Shown in pieces: positions 1-9,629 of a stretch of DNA of 64,000 nt (its first letter is position 1; each line of letters opens with the position of its first letter). Under the pieces are notes generated by a model. The model was given only the letters and a program-made list of their open reading frames with translations. It searched no databases and was not told the origin of the DNA. The position numbers and the translations under genes are program-made. The DNA is from Flavobacteriales bacterium UBA952 (GTDB lineage Bacteria; Bacteroidota; Bacteroidia; Flavobacteriales_D; Crocinitomicaceae): assembly GCA_002293185.1 (NCBI GenBank), contig DBCS01000004.1, positions 62,001-126,000 of the forward strand, given 5' to 3'.

Positions 1-789
1 ATTGATTTTCTGATCTAATTCTAACATTTCTTCTGGATGCGTTACGCGACCCCAAGAAAGGTCGGTAATGTGAATAAGACCGTCAACTCCACCGAGGTCA
101 ATGAAGACACCGTAAGAAGTGATGTTTTTAACCACACCTTCCAAAACTTGACCTTTTTCAAGGCCAGAAATGATTTGTTTTTTCTGTTCTTCGAGCTCCG
201 CTTCAATCAACGCTTTGTGAGAAACGACAACATTTCTAAATTCTTCGTTGATTTTAACAACTTTGAATTCCATGTTTTTACCAACATAGATATCGTAGTC
301 ACGGATAGGCTTGACGTCAATTTGTGAGCCTGGCAAGAATGCTTCAATGCCGAAAACATCGACAATTAAACCACCTTTGGTACGACATTTAACAAAGCCT
401 GTAATGATTTCACCTGTGCGAAGTACGTCGTTCACACGGATCCAAGCACTGTGCATGCGCGCGGTGCGGTGAGAGACAATCAGCTGACCTGTCTTGTCTT
501 CGAGGCAATCGACGTAGATATCTACAACGTCGCCAGCTTTGAGGTCTGGATTGTAGCGAAATTCGTTTGCTGCAACAACACCTTCAGATTTGTAACCAAT
601 ATTGATGATTACTTCTTTTTTGTTGAGCATGACAACTGTCCCTTGAATAACTTCTTTTTCCGTGATAGAAGTAAGGGTGTTTTCGTAGCGATCTCCGAGT
701 TCGGAGCGTTCTACCTGATTGTAGCCATCCAATTGGAGTGCTTCCCAATCAAAATCTGCAGATCCCTGCGGTTCAATGTGTTTTGCCAT
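1..789 (-). CDS. rpsA: 30S ribosomal protein S1, N-terminal part (cut by window edge)
   Basis: Ribosomal protein S1 binds mRNA on the 30S subunit and helps initiation. The reading frame starts at the ATG at 789 (MAKHIEPQG...) and stays open through 263 codons to base 1, so the C-terminal half lies outside the window. Three S1/OB-fold repeats are visible: the first begins near residue 49 (VIQGTVVMLNKKEVIINIG), the second contains IITGFVKCRTKGGLIVDVFG and FLPGSQID, and the third, the best conserved, contains VLEGVVKNITSYGVFIDLGG followed by DGLIHITDLSWGRV. The order of repeats and the acidic N-terminal leader fit RpsA rather than a single-domain S1 protein. It is divergent from nothing nearby; yqgE lies upstream on the same strand. 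Confidence 0.95.
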   Translation of the reverse strand, partial: MAKHIEPQGSADFDWEALQLDGYNQVERSELGDRYENTLTSITEKEVIQGTVVMLNKKEVIINIGYKSEGVVAANEFRYNPDLKAGDVVDIYVDCLEDKTGQLIVSHRTARMHSAWIRVNDVLRTGEIITGFVKCRTKGGLIVDVFGIEAFLPGSQIDVKPIRDYDIYVGKNMEFKVVKINEEFRNVVVSHKALIEAELEEQKKQIISGLEKGQVLEGVVKNITSYGVFIDLGGVDGLIHITDLSWGRVTHPEEMLELDQKIN

Positions 790-927
790 TTGGCGTCAAA
801 TTTGTATTTCTAACACCCTGAATATTAGAAAGTTGTTAAACATAAATAGTTGGCGTCTTCAGGGAACGCACTCAAAATGAGGTGCAAAGGTAGTAATAAT
901 TACTTGAAAAACAAGTGCTTTGAACAC

Positions 928-1509
928 TTAATTGTCGGAGACATTTAACGGGAAATGCGCAAACAATGCAAGCTCTGGCCCTTGTTGGAGTAGACATTTT
1001 CTCCAGAGCTCTGTAGGGTTTTCTTTGAAGAGTTGAGTGTCTTTGAACTGAGCAGTGCATATCCATGCGTGATCGGCAATTTCGGATGATAGTTGTGTTG
1101 CACCCCATCCGGAATAACCAGCAAACAAGCGAAGATGCTCTTGAGGCTTTGGCACATCGTGCGCTTGTAAAAGAACTTCTTTCCAGTCACCGCCAAAAAA
1201 AAGATGGTCGGTTACTTGTATAGCACCTGGAATGGACGAGAAACGATGCAGATAGAAAAGTTGTTCTTGAGCAACCGGCCCGCCATTAAAAATAGGAAGA
1301 TCTAATTCGATGTGTTCAAAAAGATCGCTTAAAAGAAGGTCGGAAGGGTGGTTGAGCACTAGGCCAAAACTGTCCTCTGTTTCGTATTTAACTAAAAGAA
1401 TGGCAGCGCGCTGAAAGAAGGCTTCTGTGAGGTGTGGTTCAGATAAAAGGAGTGCACCTTGTTTGGGTGTTTCTTTGGTTTTAAAAACGTGTTGCGTTCG
1501 TATCTTCAT
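928..1509 (-). CDS. YqgE/AlgH family protein (DUF179)
   Basis: A 193-residue member of the YqgE/AlgH family, a conserved cytoplasmic family of unsettled function. Family marks are an N-terminal GALLLSEPHL, then FQRAAILLVKYETEDSFGLVLNHPS, FNGGPVAQEQLFYLH, and FAGYSGWGATQLSSEIADHAW. The open frame extends upstream to 1557, but the ATG at 1509 (MKIRTQHVF) places the conserved block where the family normally has it and leaves room for the ppx promoter on the other strand, so I chose it. It lies divergent to ppx. The family assignment is firm; a biochemical role is not known to me. Confidence 0.9.
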   Translation of the reverse strand: MKIRTQHVFKTKETPKQGALLLSEPHLTEAFFQRAAILLVKYETEDSFGLVLNHPSDLLLSDLFEHIELDLPIFNGGPVAQEQLFYLHRFSSIPGAIQVTDHLFFGGDWKEVLLQAHDVPKPQEHLRLFAGYSGWGATQLSSEIADHAWICTAQFKDTQLFKENPTELWRKCLLQQGPELALFAHFPLNVSDN

Positions 1510-1540
1510 AGACTTACCAACAAATAAACGAATTTTTTTG

Positions 1541-1569
1541 TTGTTTGCAATAGGCATTGTTTAATTTTG
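1541..1569 (+). promoter_or_regulatory. Bacteroidota-type promoter for ppx
   Basis: TTG at 1541-1543 is followed after 18 nt by TAATTTTG at 1562-1569, matching the Bacteroidota -33/-7 pattern (TTG, about 19 nt, TAnnTTTG). Only 5 nt separate it from the ppx ATG at 1575, which suggests a leaderless transcript. Confidence 0.6.
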
Positions 1570-1574
1570 TGTCC

Positions 1575-2456
1575 ATGACTTTTGCTGCTATCGATATCGG
1601 AACCAATGCCGCGAGGCTACTTATAGCTAATTTAAGCCAAATATCTGGACGTATTCAGTTTCAAAAAATAGCCTATTATCGCGTTCCGTTGCGCCTTGGT
1701 GACGAGGTATTTGATAAAGGTAAAATCAGTGCAAAGAAAGCCCTTCAATTTCAGCACTGTATTCATGCGTTTAAATTACTTTGCCAAACGCACAATGTTC
1801 AATTTTTAAGGACAGTTGCAACCTCCGCAATGAGAGAAGCTGTAAACGCCAAGAAAATCAGCAAACAAATCCAACAACAAACAGGGGTTGAAATCGATAT
1901 CATCTCCGGCGATGAAGAAGCTCAATTGATTTTTAATTCTTTTGAACTCTTAAATCTGCAGCGCCTTCAGCAATTTGTAGTGGTAGATGTAGGAGGCGGC
2001 AGCACTGAAATCAGTGTTTTTGAGCACGGTCAGAAAGTGGCGGCACGTTCTTTTGATCTAGGTACGTTGCGAATATTAAAAGGAAAAACGCATCAAGATT
2101 CTTGGACTGAACTCTCTGAATGGATTGCTAGCCATGTGCAGCTCGACGAGGAGCATACGATTTATGCAACGGGTGGAAACATTAACAGAGCGCTTAAAAT
2201 GATTGCGCCTCAAAAAAAAGACACCCTGAATATCAACCAACTTCAAGAATTAAATACCGCTTTATCGAACTTAAGTCTAGAGGAGCGTTGTGCTAAGTTT
2301 CAGCTCAAGCTAGACAGAGCAGATGTGCTCGTGCCGGCCCTTACTATTTACATTGCCGCACTAACTGCGCTCAAGCAAACCTCATTAGTCGTTCCAAGAA
2401 TCGGCTTGTCAGATGGGGTTATATACCAATTATTTCTTCAAAATACGCAATTGTAA
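1575..2456 (+). CDS. Ppx/GppA phosphatase family protein (exopolyphosphatase-like)
   Basis: A 293-residue ASKHA-fold phosphatase that would hydrolyse polyphosphate or pppGpp. The sugar-kinase/Hsp70-type phosphate motifs are clear: FAAIDIGTNAARLLI at the N-terminus, VVVDVGGGSTEISVF in the middle, and an adenosine-like motif ATGGNINRALKM later. The size corresponds to the short form made of the Ppx-GppA core without the C-terminal HD domain. The frame is open from 1557, but the ATG at 1575 (MTFAAIDIG) puts the first motif where expected and agrees with the promoter at 1541-1569. hisS starts 2 nt after the stop, so the two are probably co-transcribed. Sequence alone does not separate exopolyphosphatase from guanosine pentaphosphatase activity. 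Confidence 0.88.
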   Translation: MTFAAIDIGTNAARLLIANLSQISGRIQFQKIAYYRVPLRLGDEVFDKGKISAKKALQFQHCIHAFKLLCQTHNVQFLRTVATSAMREAVNAKKISKQIQQQTGVEIDIISGDEEAQLIFNSFELLNLQRLQQFVVVDVGGGSTEISVFEHGQKVAARSFDLGTLRILKGKTHQDSWTELSEWIASHVQLDEEHTIYATGGNINRALKMIAPQKKDTLNINQLQELNTALSNLSLEERCAKFQLKLDRADVLVPALTIYIAALTALKQTSLVVPRIGLSDGVIYQLFLQNTQL

Positions 2457-2458
2457 AA

Positions 2459-3835
2459 ATGGCTCAAAAACCCGCAATCCCCAAAGGCACGAGAGATTTC
2501 CTCCCGACGGAAGTCGCCAAGCGCAATCATATGTTAGCCATCATCAAAGAAGTTTTTAGGCGCTATGGTTATGCGCCTATCGAAACACCTAGTTTTGAGC
2601 TCTCGACCACACTCTTGGGCAAATACGGAGACGAAGGCGATCGGCTTATTTTTAGAATTCTAAATTCTGGTGAAAAAATGCGAAAAGCAGACCTCGATGC
2701 TTTATCGGAAGACAATTTACCAAGATTTGCCAATTCTTTGGCTGAGAAAGCGCTGCGTTATGACCTTACCGTGCCGTTTGCGCGTTTTGTAGTTCAACAC
2801 CAAAACGAGCTTACTTTTCCTTTTAAGCGCTATCAAATACAGCCCGTTTGGCGTGCAGACCGACCCCAACACGGACGCTATCAAGAATTCACGCAATGTG
2901 ATGTCGATGTAGTGGGTTCTGATGCGCTGTTGTACGAGGTGGAGCTCATTCAAATTTTTGATGAAGTTTTGTCTAAATTAGGCTTGCCAGGTTTTAGCAT
3001 TCAATTCAACAACCGAAAAATTCTCAGTGGAATTGCAGAAATTTGTGGTGAAGCGCAACGCATCGTCGACATGACAGTTGCCATCGATAAACTCGATAAA
3101 ATCGGTGAAGACGGCGTCATTACAGAACTCGAGCAAAAAGGATTTTCTGCCGCCTCCATAGAAAAAATCAAGCCCTTATTTGCCTTTGAAGGAAGTAACG
3201 ATGCCAAATTAAAGCTGATGCGTACGTATTTAGCTGAAAGTGAAATTGGCCAAATAGGTTTGGACGAACTGACAGAAGTGCTCGAACATATCAATGAGCT
3301 CGGTTTGCAGAAAGGCCAGCTTGTTTTTGACTTGACCTTAGCCCGCGGGCTCAATTATTATACGGGTGCTATTTTTGAAGTGAAGGCTCATGGCGTTAAA
3401 ATGGGCAGCATTTGTGGCGGTGGCCGTTATGACGACCTTACAGCCTTGTTTGGTCTGAAAGGCTTGTCTGGTGTCGGTATTTCGTTTGGTGCTGACCGCA
3501 TTTACGACGTCATGTCTGAGCTCGATTTATTTCCGAAAGAACTCGACCGCACGCTCGATCTTTTGTTTGTAAATTTTGGTATGGACGAAGCCAAGCATGG
3601 TTTAAAATTAGTACAGCAAGTGCGCAACTTAGGCCTAGCCGCTGAGTTATACCCAAGCACTGCAAAATTGCAAAAACAACTCAAATACGCCAACGATAGA
3701 AAGGTACCCTATGTAGTCATTATAGGTGCTGAAGAGGCAGCTGCAGGCATGCTCAGTATAAAAAACATGGAAACAGGCGCTCAAGAGCAGCTCTCAAGCG
3801 CCGATTTTCTTACCAAATGCGCGCAACTTTTTTGA
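2459..3835 (+). CDS. hisS: Histidyl-tRNA synthetase
   Basis: A class II aminoacyl-tRNA synthetase of 458 residues that charges tRNA-His. Visible marks are the N-terminal KGTRDFLP, motif 2 with WRADRPQHGRYQEFTQ and then CDVDVVG, the histidine-binding LARGLNYYTGAIFEV, GGGRYDDL, and motif 3 GVGISFGADRIYDV. A C-terminal anticodon-binding domain begins near residue 365 (LDLLFVNFG). The length is normal for the family. It starts 2 nt after ppx, and its last 26 bases overlap the 3' end of the convergent M13 peptidase gene. Confidence 0.97.
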   Translation: MAQKPAIPKGTRDFLPTEVAKRNHMLAIIKEVFRRYGYAPIETPSFELSTTLLGKYGDEGDRLIFRILNSGEKMRKADLDALSEDNLPRFANSLAEKALRYDLTVPFARFVVQHQNELTFPFKRYQIQPVWRADRPQHGRYQEFTQCDVDVVGSDALLYEVELIQIFDEVLSKLGLPGFSIQFNNRKILSGIAEICGEAQRIVDMTVAIDKLDKIGEDGVITELEQKGFSAASIEKIKPLFAFEGSNDAKLKLMRTYLAESEIGQIGLDELTEVLEHINELGLQKGQLVFDLTLARGLNYYTGAIFEVKAHGVKMGSICGGGRYDDLTALFGLKGLSGVGISFGADRIYDVMSELDLFPKELDRTLDLLFVNFGMDEAKHGLKLVQQVRNLGLAAELYPSTAKLQKQLKYANDRKVPYVVIIGAEEAAAGMLSIKNMETGAQEQLSSADFLTKCAQLF

Positions 3836-5846
3836 GGTCGTTGCGCATTTCGCGTCCTTCCTGAATCTGAAATGCTTCAAAAAATTCTGGGCAGTTTTTG
3901 AGTGGGCCATTTACTCGGTACATACCAGGTGAGTGGGGGTCTGTTGCCAAGCGTTTTTTCATTTCAGCCTCGGTGTATTTTATTTTCCAGAGTTGTGCGT
4001 AGGCAATAAAAAAGCGCTGTGCGGGGGTGAATCCATTGACTTTCTGATTTGCTGAGAATTCTTCTGTGCGTTTATAGGCATAATAGGCCATTGTAAGGCC
4101 GCCTAAATCTGCAATGTTTTCACCCATTGTTAAATCGGCATTGACACAGTGATCTTCGATAGGGCAAAAGCCTGAGAAAGTAGCGCCGAGTAATTTTGTT
4201 TTTTCTTCAAAAAGTTGACGGTCTTCATCGGTCCACCAGTTGGTAAAGGAGCCATCTGCAGCAAATTTACTTCCCATATCGTCGAAGCCGTGGGTAAACT
4301 CATGTCCAATGACCATTCCGATACGTCCGTAGTTGACCGCGTCTTCGTAGGTTTCATCAAAGAAAGGAGCTTGCATGATACCCGCCGGAAAAGCAATCTC
4401 ATTGAGTAGCGGGTGGTAGTAAGCATTTACCATGTGAGCTGGCATCCCCCATTTGTCTTTATCTACAGGCTTGCCTAACTCAGCATAGTTTTTTGCTACG
4501 CTGAAACGACTCATTTCTCTATAGTTAGCTGCATATTTGTCTGAAAAGAAGCGCAAGCTGGAGTAATCTTCCCATTTGCTCGGGAATCCGAGTTTACGGC
4601 CAATTGCATTGAGCTTAATAATGGCTTCTGTTTTGGTCGCATCAGACATCCAGTCCAATTGCTCAATGCGCTCTTTGTAAACATATAGCAGGTTGTCTAC
4701 CATTTCATTGACGCGGTCTTGTGCGGCTTTTGAGAAATGCTTATCGACAAAAGCCTTCCCTAAGAGTTCGCCCACTTCTAAGTTGGTCATTTCTTCAATT
4801 GCCAATTCTTCAATGGGTTGTTGCGCGCGTTTACCTGACAAAACGCCTTCGTAGAAATCAAAATTAAGTTGAACAAATGCCTCATTGAGATGACCTGCAT
4901 AATGGTTGATGACGCACCATTGTAGATAGCTTTTAATTTGGTCAATTGGGGTATTGTGCCAGAGTTCTGCTAAGGCTAAATTGAAGGCTGGGTTGCTTAC
5001 AATAATGGTATCTGGTATGCTACAGGAAATATCAGCGAGGTATTTATTGAAATTAAAATGCGGCCCAAAGCTGAGTTGTACTTCTGTCAATGCTTGTTTG
5101 TTGTAGGTTCTTTCTGGCTCCCGTAGCTCAGACGGACGCAGCATGGGTTGGGCTAACTTAGTCTCAAAATCAAAGACCTGTTGCGCCGCTTGGGCTGCGT
5201 TTGCCGTTTGGGCAAGTGCAAATGATTTTTCAATATGCTGGGTGTAGGCGCTTCTTATTGCTGCATATTTAGCATCGTAATAGTAGTCTCTATTTGGTAA
5301 GCCAATACCCCCCTGTCCTAAATAGGCAACATTATTTGAAACATTTTTGAGGTCTTGCCCCACGCCAAAACCAAAAAATGCACCCACACCATCTTTGTGA
5401 AGTTTGGAAACAACGGCCTGTAAATCGGCTGTTTTTTGTATGGCTACAATATTTTGAAGATCTTCTTGAATCGCAATAATGCCTAATTGATTTCGACGCG
5501 ACATATCGGTGTAAGATCGAAAATAAGCACCCAATAATTGGTTTTGAGATCCAATAGCGCCCGGGTTTTCTGCAGCTTCGTTTAGAAGCTTCACTAACTT
5601 TTTATTATTGGCTTGTTCTAGTTCGTTAAAACTTCCCCAACGGGATTCACTTGCAGGAATTTCTGTTTTGGCAATCCAGGCGCCATTCGCGAACAAAAAG
5701 AAGTCATCGGCAGGTTGGATGGTAGTGTCGAGTGCTGAAAGATCGATGCTTTGCAGCACTAGGCTCTGGCCTTTATTTATTTTTGTTTGCTTGCAACTTG
5801 CTAAAATGCCTCCAATGGCCAAAGCGTAAATCAATTGGTGCTTCAT
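3810..5846 (-). CDS. M13 family zinc metallopeptidase, lipoprotein (PepO/neprilysin-like)
   Basis: A 678-residue peptidase of the neprilysin family, probably anchored in the cell envelope: the signal peptide ends in the lipobox LASC, with the lipid-accepting Cys near residue 18. The family N-terminal domain is recognisable (ADDFFLFANGAWIAKTEIPA). The catalytic domain has the zinc motif HEFTH at 515-519, the second zinc ligand in ENIAD at 576-580, the substrate-binding NAYYHPLLNEIAFPAGI, and the C-terminal HSPGMYRVNG. All key residues are intact. The GNAT gene upstream is 4 nt away, so the two form a unit. The 3' end overlaps hisS in antisense by 26 nt. Confidence 0.95.
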   Translation of the reverse strand: MKHQLIYALAIGGILASCKQTKINKGQSLVLQSIDLSALDTTIQPADDFFLFANGAWIAKTEIPASESRWGSFNELEQANNKKLVKLLNEAAENPGAIGSQNQLLGAYFRSYTDMSRRNQLGIIAIQEDLQNIVAIQKTADLQAVVSKLHKDGVGAFFGFGVGQDLKNVSNNVAYLGQGGIGLPNRDYYYDAKYAAIRSAYTQHIEKSFALAQTANAAQAAQQVFDFETKLAQPMLRPSELREPERTYNKQALTEVQLSFGPHFNFNKYLADISCSIPDTIIVSNPAFNLALAELWHNTPIDQIKSYLQWCVINHYAGHLNEAFVQLNFDFYEGVLSGKRAQQPIEELAIEEMTNLEVGELLGKAFVDKHFSKAAQDRVNEMVDNLLYVYKERIEQLDWMSDATKTEAIIKLNAIGRKLGFPSKWEDYSSLRFFSDKYAANYREMSRFSVAKNYAELGKPVDKDKWGMPAHMVNAYYHPLLNEIAFPAGIMQAPFFDETYEDAVNYGRIGMVIGHEFTHGFDDMGSKFAADGSFTNWWTDEDRQLFEEKTKLLGATFSGFCPIEDHCVNADLTMGENIADLGGLTMAYYAYKRTEEFSANQKVNGFTPAQRFFIAYAQLWKIKYTEAEMKKRLATDPHSPGMYRVNGPLKNCPEFFEAFQIQEGREMRNDLKKVARIW

Positions 5847-5850
5847 GTCT

Positions 5851-6300
5851 TTATTGTTGTTTGATCATGTGAATATGTGGGATACCATCCTCTAAGTAGA
5901 TTGCTCCCGTTGGTACAAAGTTGTGTTTTTTATAAAAGTTTTGCAAATGGGCTTGGGCCGACAGCACAATCGATTGAGGACCAAACCTTGTATGTATTTG
6001 CTCGATACAAAAGCGCATAAGCTCATGACCAAGATGTTGTTTGCGGCAGGCTTCGGCAACAATAACTCGTCCAATAGAAATTTCAGGATACGAAATATTT
6101 GCGGGCACGATTCGAGCGCAAGCGACTAATTTGTTCTCTTGTCGAACAAAAACGTGCAGCGACACTTGGTCTTTGTCGTCGAGGTCTTGGTAAACGCAGT
6201 TTTGTTCTACCACAAAGACTTCGCTGCGCAACTGTAAGTACGCATATAGTTCGTGGGGGTTTAATTCGGTAAAAGAAGTGATGGAAAAATGAAGTGACAT
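5851..6300 (-). CDS. GNAT family N-acetyltransferase, ElaA-like
   Basis: A 149-residue acetyltransferase resembling ElaA. Family marks are LYAYLQLRSEVFVVEQNCVYQDLDDKD in the first third, then ACARIVPA, and the acetyl-CoA-binding segment IGRVIVAEACRKQHLGHELM. The end (NFYKKHNFVPTGAIYLEDGIPH) is typical of the ElaA group. The substrate is unknown. It lies 4 nt upstream of the M13 peptidase gene on the same strand, and 15 nt downstream of the von Willebrand-type gene, so the three may be one transcript. Confidence 0.88.
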   Translation of the reverse strand: MSLHFSITSFTELNPHELYAYLQLRSEVFVVEQNCVYQDLDDKDQVSLHVFVRQENKLVACARIVPANISYPEISIGRVIVAEACRKQHLGHELMRFCIEQIHTRFGPQSIVLSAQAHLQNFYKKHNFVPTGAIYLEDGIPHIHMIKQQ

Positions 6301-6315
6301 TTTAAATTTATAGGA

Positions 6316-8397
6316 TTAATAAGCGCCATGATATCTTCTTAGAAACCACTCTGCAACGAGTAAGCCACTTAATATTAAGAATAAGAGCAGGTAGTCTAAA
6401 AGTGGATCAAACTGGTGTGTTTCTGATCTTAAGGCCACGAGGTCTTCTTTTTTATCGAGCATTGCTATGAGCTGCTTATAATCTTTGAGCGCAACAACTT
6501 TGGCATCGGTTTGGTTGGCCAATTGATAAAGCGTGGAGTGACGGGCAGCAGATTCGAGTTGTTCTAGATCAATATCTTCGATGATGAATGCACCCGTTTT
6601 TGTGTATTTTTTTTGGTCATGGGTAGTATAGGCTTTCCAATAATAACGACCGGGCTTTAGTTTTCCAAATTGCTGTTGGTAAAAATCACCCCTTGTGCTA
6701 AAGGTTCCCTTCCGAACTTTCTGATGTTCATAATCGAGTTCCCAAAATATTTTTGGCGTAATAATGGCTTGAAGCGCTTCGTTATAAAAGGTTGCATTTA
6801 GGTCGCAGTTTTCTGACGTTGTGCGTTTTTTTGGTGCCTGAACCCTGAGGCCGCTCCCTTCCTTTTTGACCAAAAGGTAGGCGCAAATTTCTGCTGCAAA
6901 AGCGTCGAACGCCTCATGGTTCTGTTTTTTAATGTAATTGACCATTCGCCAGCGCCAAAGGCCTTCACCCAATAAACAAGCGCTACGTTTGCTGTTGCGG
7001 TCATTAAATACCAATAAAGGAGTTCCTTTCTGAATATTTCCGATGCGCTGCGTAAAAAGTACTTGAGTGCCCGCATTGGCCTTAACCTCTCCAAATTTTT
7101 TGGTCAGTGGCGGTAAGGTCTCAGTTAGGTTTAACCATTCAGAATTGGGTTGATACAATGCAAAACCATTGTTTAGCTGCGCTTGAACTTCTTCTAGTTG
7201 CTGCCTTAGCTCGAGTTGAAGACCCGTTTTTAATTTGGCAGCTATTTGTGCTTCGGTTTGCGTTCCTAAAATGTACCAAATTGGAATGTTTTTCAATTCA
7301 AAGGCGTCGAGGAGCGTTTGCTGAAAGCCCTTTCCGGGGTCGTGCCAAATGACCAGATCAATTGTATTTATTTTTACATCTTTGATTTGATCGGTATGAC
7401 GCACCTCTACCTCGTAATTCAGGTTTCCTGACAAAGCTTGTTGCAGCGCAGAAATATCTGGATGCGGGGCATAGCTATAGAGTAAAATTTTACTGCGGCT
7501 ATCTAAAACCTCTATGTAAACTGTTTTGTTATTATTTTGATAAGAAAATTCACCTTTTACTTTTTCAATAACGATTTTGTATTCGTGAATTCCCGGTTTT
7601 ACGGCTTTGGTTTCAAATTGAATGGTGGCTTTGCTTGTTCGGCTCGGTGGTAGTTGTATGGATTGCGAACCGAGTTTTTTTCCATCTTCAAATAAGTGAA
7701 CACGTACGTTTTTACCTGCGTAACGCTGCGCTTCTATATCGACCTCCAATTTAAAATTATTGTTTAGAAAGGCGAGTTCATTATGTACTACATTTGTCAG
7801 GATCAAGTCTTTCTTGACAGCCGTATCCCCAACGGCCAAACTGTACACAGCGGTTAGGGGCAGGTTGTCTGCGCTGTACATCGGGTGTGCGCCAGCATTA
7901 TAATTACCGTCAGAAATCAAGACTACTGCTCCAAGGTTTCTGTTCATAAATTGGTTGGCAGCTTGGTTAAAAGCCATCTCCATATTCGTTTGTGCTGCTG
8001 TAAATCCTCGATCTGAAACTTCGAGGTTAGTGCCAAAATTCCAAGTAAGTAACTCGAATCGATTTGCTAATTTTTCTTGAAGCACAGTTTGATAGGCCTT
8101 GATGTGTGGCGCTAGTTTTTCACGGTCTTTGTAATTCATCATAGAAGACGAACGATCTATGAGCGTGAGTACAACAGGCCGCTCCGTTTCAAAGTTTGTT
8201 TGCTCTAGCAGAAGGCCAAGAAGGAGCAGGCCAATTAAACCCAAACTTAACGCGCGCAAAATGACCAATGAAACCCGAAGCTGTTTTGATTTGGAAACCA
8301 GCCAGGTTTGCTTGCGGTAAAAATAAATGCTAATAAGGACGGCCAGGGCAAGAATTGGAGGTATCCACCAAAAAGAATAAGAAGACAGCAAATGCAT
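6316..8397 (-). CDS. Membrane protein with von Willebrand factor A-like domain
   Basis: A 693-residue protein with two N-terminal membrane helices (about residues 10-27 and 43-64), a von Willebrand A-like domain and a final helix near residues 667-685. The metal-ion-dependent adhesion site is present: D81-R-S83-S-S85 in the first motif, and VVLISDGNYNAG later. The middle holds beta-rich regions with a glutamine amidotransferase-like feel (residues 300-500), but I see no catalytic triad. This layout is common in Bacteroidota envelope proteins of unknown role, sometimes beside MoxR/Bat genes; no such neighbours are seen here. The likely -7 element lies 4 nt before the start. Confidence 0.8.
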   Translation of the reverse strand: MHLLSSYSFWWIPPILALAVLISIYFYRKQTWLVSKSKQLRVSLVILRALSLGLIGLLLLGLLLEQTNFETERPVVLTLIDRSSSMMNYKDREKLAPHIKAYQTVLQEKLANRFELLTWNFGTNLEVSDRGFTAAQTNMEMAFNQAANQFMNRNLGAVVLISDGNYNAGAHPMYSADNLPLTAVYSLAVGDTAVKKDLILTNVVHNELAFLNNNFKLEVDIEAQRYAGKNVRVHLFEDGKKLGSQSIQLPPSRTSKATIQFETKAVKPGIHEYKIVIEKVKGEFSYQNNNKTVYIEVLDSRSKILLYSYAPHPDISALQQALSGNLNYEVEVRHTDQIKDVKINTIDLVIWHDPGKGFQQTLLDAFELKNIPIWYILGTQTEAQIAAKLKTGLQLELRQQLEEVQAQLNNGFALYQPNSEWLNLTETLPPLTKKFGEVKANAGTQVLFTQRIGNIQKGTPLLVFNDRNSKRSACLLGEGLWRWRMVNYIKKQNHEAFDAFAAEICAYLLVKKEGSGLRVQAPKKRTTSENCDLNATFYNEALQAIITPKIFWELDYEHQKVRKGTFSTRGDFYQQQFGKLKPGRYYWKAYTTHDQKKYTKTGAFIIEDIDLEQLESAARHSTLYQLANQTDAKVVALKDYKQLIAMLDKKEDLVALRSETHQFDPLLDYLLLFLILSGLLVAEWFLRRYHGAY

Positions 8398-8401
8398 ATG
8401 T

Positions 8402-8409
8402 CAAAAATA
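8402..8409 (-). promoter_or_regulatory. -7 element (TAnnTTTG) for the von Willebrand-type gene
   Basis: On the minus strand this reads TATTTTTG and ends 4 nt before the ATG at 8397. No clear -33 TTG at the right spacing was found, so this is a partial match. If used, it would give a leaderless mRNA. Confidence 0.4.
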
Positions 8410-8450
8410 CATACATTTTTACTTAAATTCGTGGCTCCAAAACAATCAAC

Positions 8451-9629
8451 ATGTCAAAAACAGTTTATATTCTATCCGCAGTACGCACGCCGATTGGTTC
8501 ATTTATGGGTGTTTTTTCAGGTGTATCAGCAACTCAACTAGGTGCAACAGCAATTCGCGGAGCACTTCAAAAAGCGCAACTCGATCCTGCATTGGTTGAC
8601 GAAGTATTTATGGGCAATGTCTTGCAAGCAGGGGTTGGCCAAGCACCAGCGCGCCAGGCAGCAATGGCTGCTGGTCTGGGAAAAAACGTGCCCTGCACCA
8701 CCATCAATAAGGTATGTGCCTCAGGCATGAAATCCATCATGCTTGGTGCGCAAAGTATTTTGGCTGGCGATAATCATGTGGTTGTGGTTGGCGGGATGGA
8801 AAACATGTCCCAAACGCCACATTATTTAGATGCCCGCAACGGCACCAAGTTTGGCAATATCGGTATGCTAGATGGCATTACCAAAGATGGCTTACTTGAT
8901 GTAGACAACAAAGTCTCTATGGGCAATTGCGCTGAGCTTTGTGCTACAAAATATCAGATTTCAAGAGAAGCGCAAGACGAATTTGCCGTTGCGTCTTATC
9001 AGCGCGCTGCTGCCGCCTGGCAAGCGGGTCGCTTCACCGACGAAGTAGTAGGCGTTTCGGTTCCACAACGCAAAGGCGATCCAATTACGGTAATGGAGGA
9101 CGAAGAATATAAAAATGTGTTTTTAGATAAAATTCCTGCGTTGCGGCCTGCTTTTGAAAAAGAAGGTACCATAACAGCAGCTAATGCTTCAACGCTCAAC
9201 GATGGCGCTTCAGCACTTATCTTAGTGTCAGAAGAAGCAGTTGAAAAATACGGTCTGAAGCCAATCGCCAAAATTGTTTCTTATGCCGATGCAGCTCAAG
9301 CACCAGAATGGTTCACCACAGCTCCTTCACTTGCGATTCCAAAGGCCCTTGCAAAAGCGGGTTTAACTACCTCCGATATTGATTATTGGGAGCTCAATCA
9401 GGCTTTTGCAGTTGTGGGCTTGGCCAATATTCAAATTTTAGGTTTAGATCCTGCAAAAGTAGATGTAAACGGCGGAGCAGTTGCACTAGGGCATCCGCTC
9501 GGGAATTCGGGCTCGCGCATCATCGTTACGCTATTGAATGTATTGAAGCAAAATGGCGCCAAGCGAGGTGGAGCTGGAATCTGCAATGGCGGAGGCGGTG
9601 CTTCAGCTATGGTAGTTGAGCTCGTTTAA
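8451..9629 (+). CDS. Acetyl-CoA C-acetyltransferase (thiolase)
   Basis: A 392-residue thiolase II-type enzyme that interconverts two acetyl-CoA and acetoacetyl-CoA or cleaves 3-ketoacyl-CoA. Active-site marks are NKVCASGMKS with the nucleophilic Cys at 89, ELNQAFA, HPLGNSGSRI with the catalytic His, and the C-terminal ICNGGGGASAMV with the second Cys. The length is standard. It is followed directly by the GH92 gene, whose ATG overlaps the stop codon by one base, though no metabolic link between the two is apparent. The sequence fits a biosynthetic-type acetyltransferase; chain-length preference cannot be read. Confidence 0.95.
   Translation: MSKTVYILSAVRTPIGSFMGVFSGVSATQLGATAIRGALQKAQLDPALVDEVFMGNVLQAGVGQAPARQAAMAAGLGKNVPCTTINKVCASGMKSIMLGAQSILAGDNHVVVVGGMENMSQTPHYLDARNGTKFGNIGMLDGITKDGLLDVDNKVSMGNCAELCATKYQISREAQDEFAVASYQRAAAAWQAGRFTDEVVGVSVPQRKGDPITVMEDEEYKNVFLDKIPALRPAFEKEGTITAANASTLNDGASALILVSEEAVEKYGLKPIAKIVSYADAAQAPEWFTTAPSLAIPKALAKAGLTTSDIDYWELNQAFAVVGLANIQILGLDPAKVDVNGGAVALGHPLGNSGSRIIVTLLNVLKQNGAKRGGAGICNGGGGASAMVVELV

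Noticed and set aside
37..813. Open frames of 96 and 120 codons on the plus strand.
   Set aside because: They are antisense to rpsA, which has three clear S1 repeats in the opposite strand.
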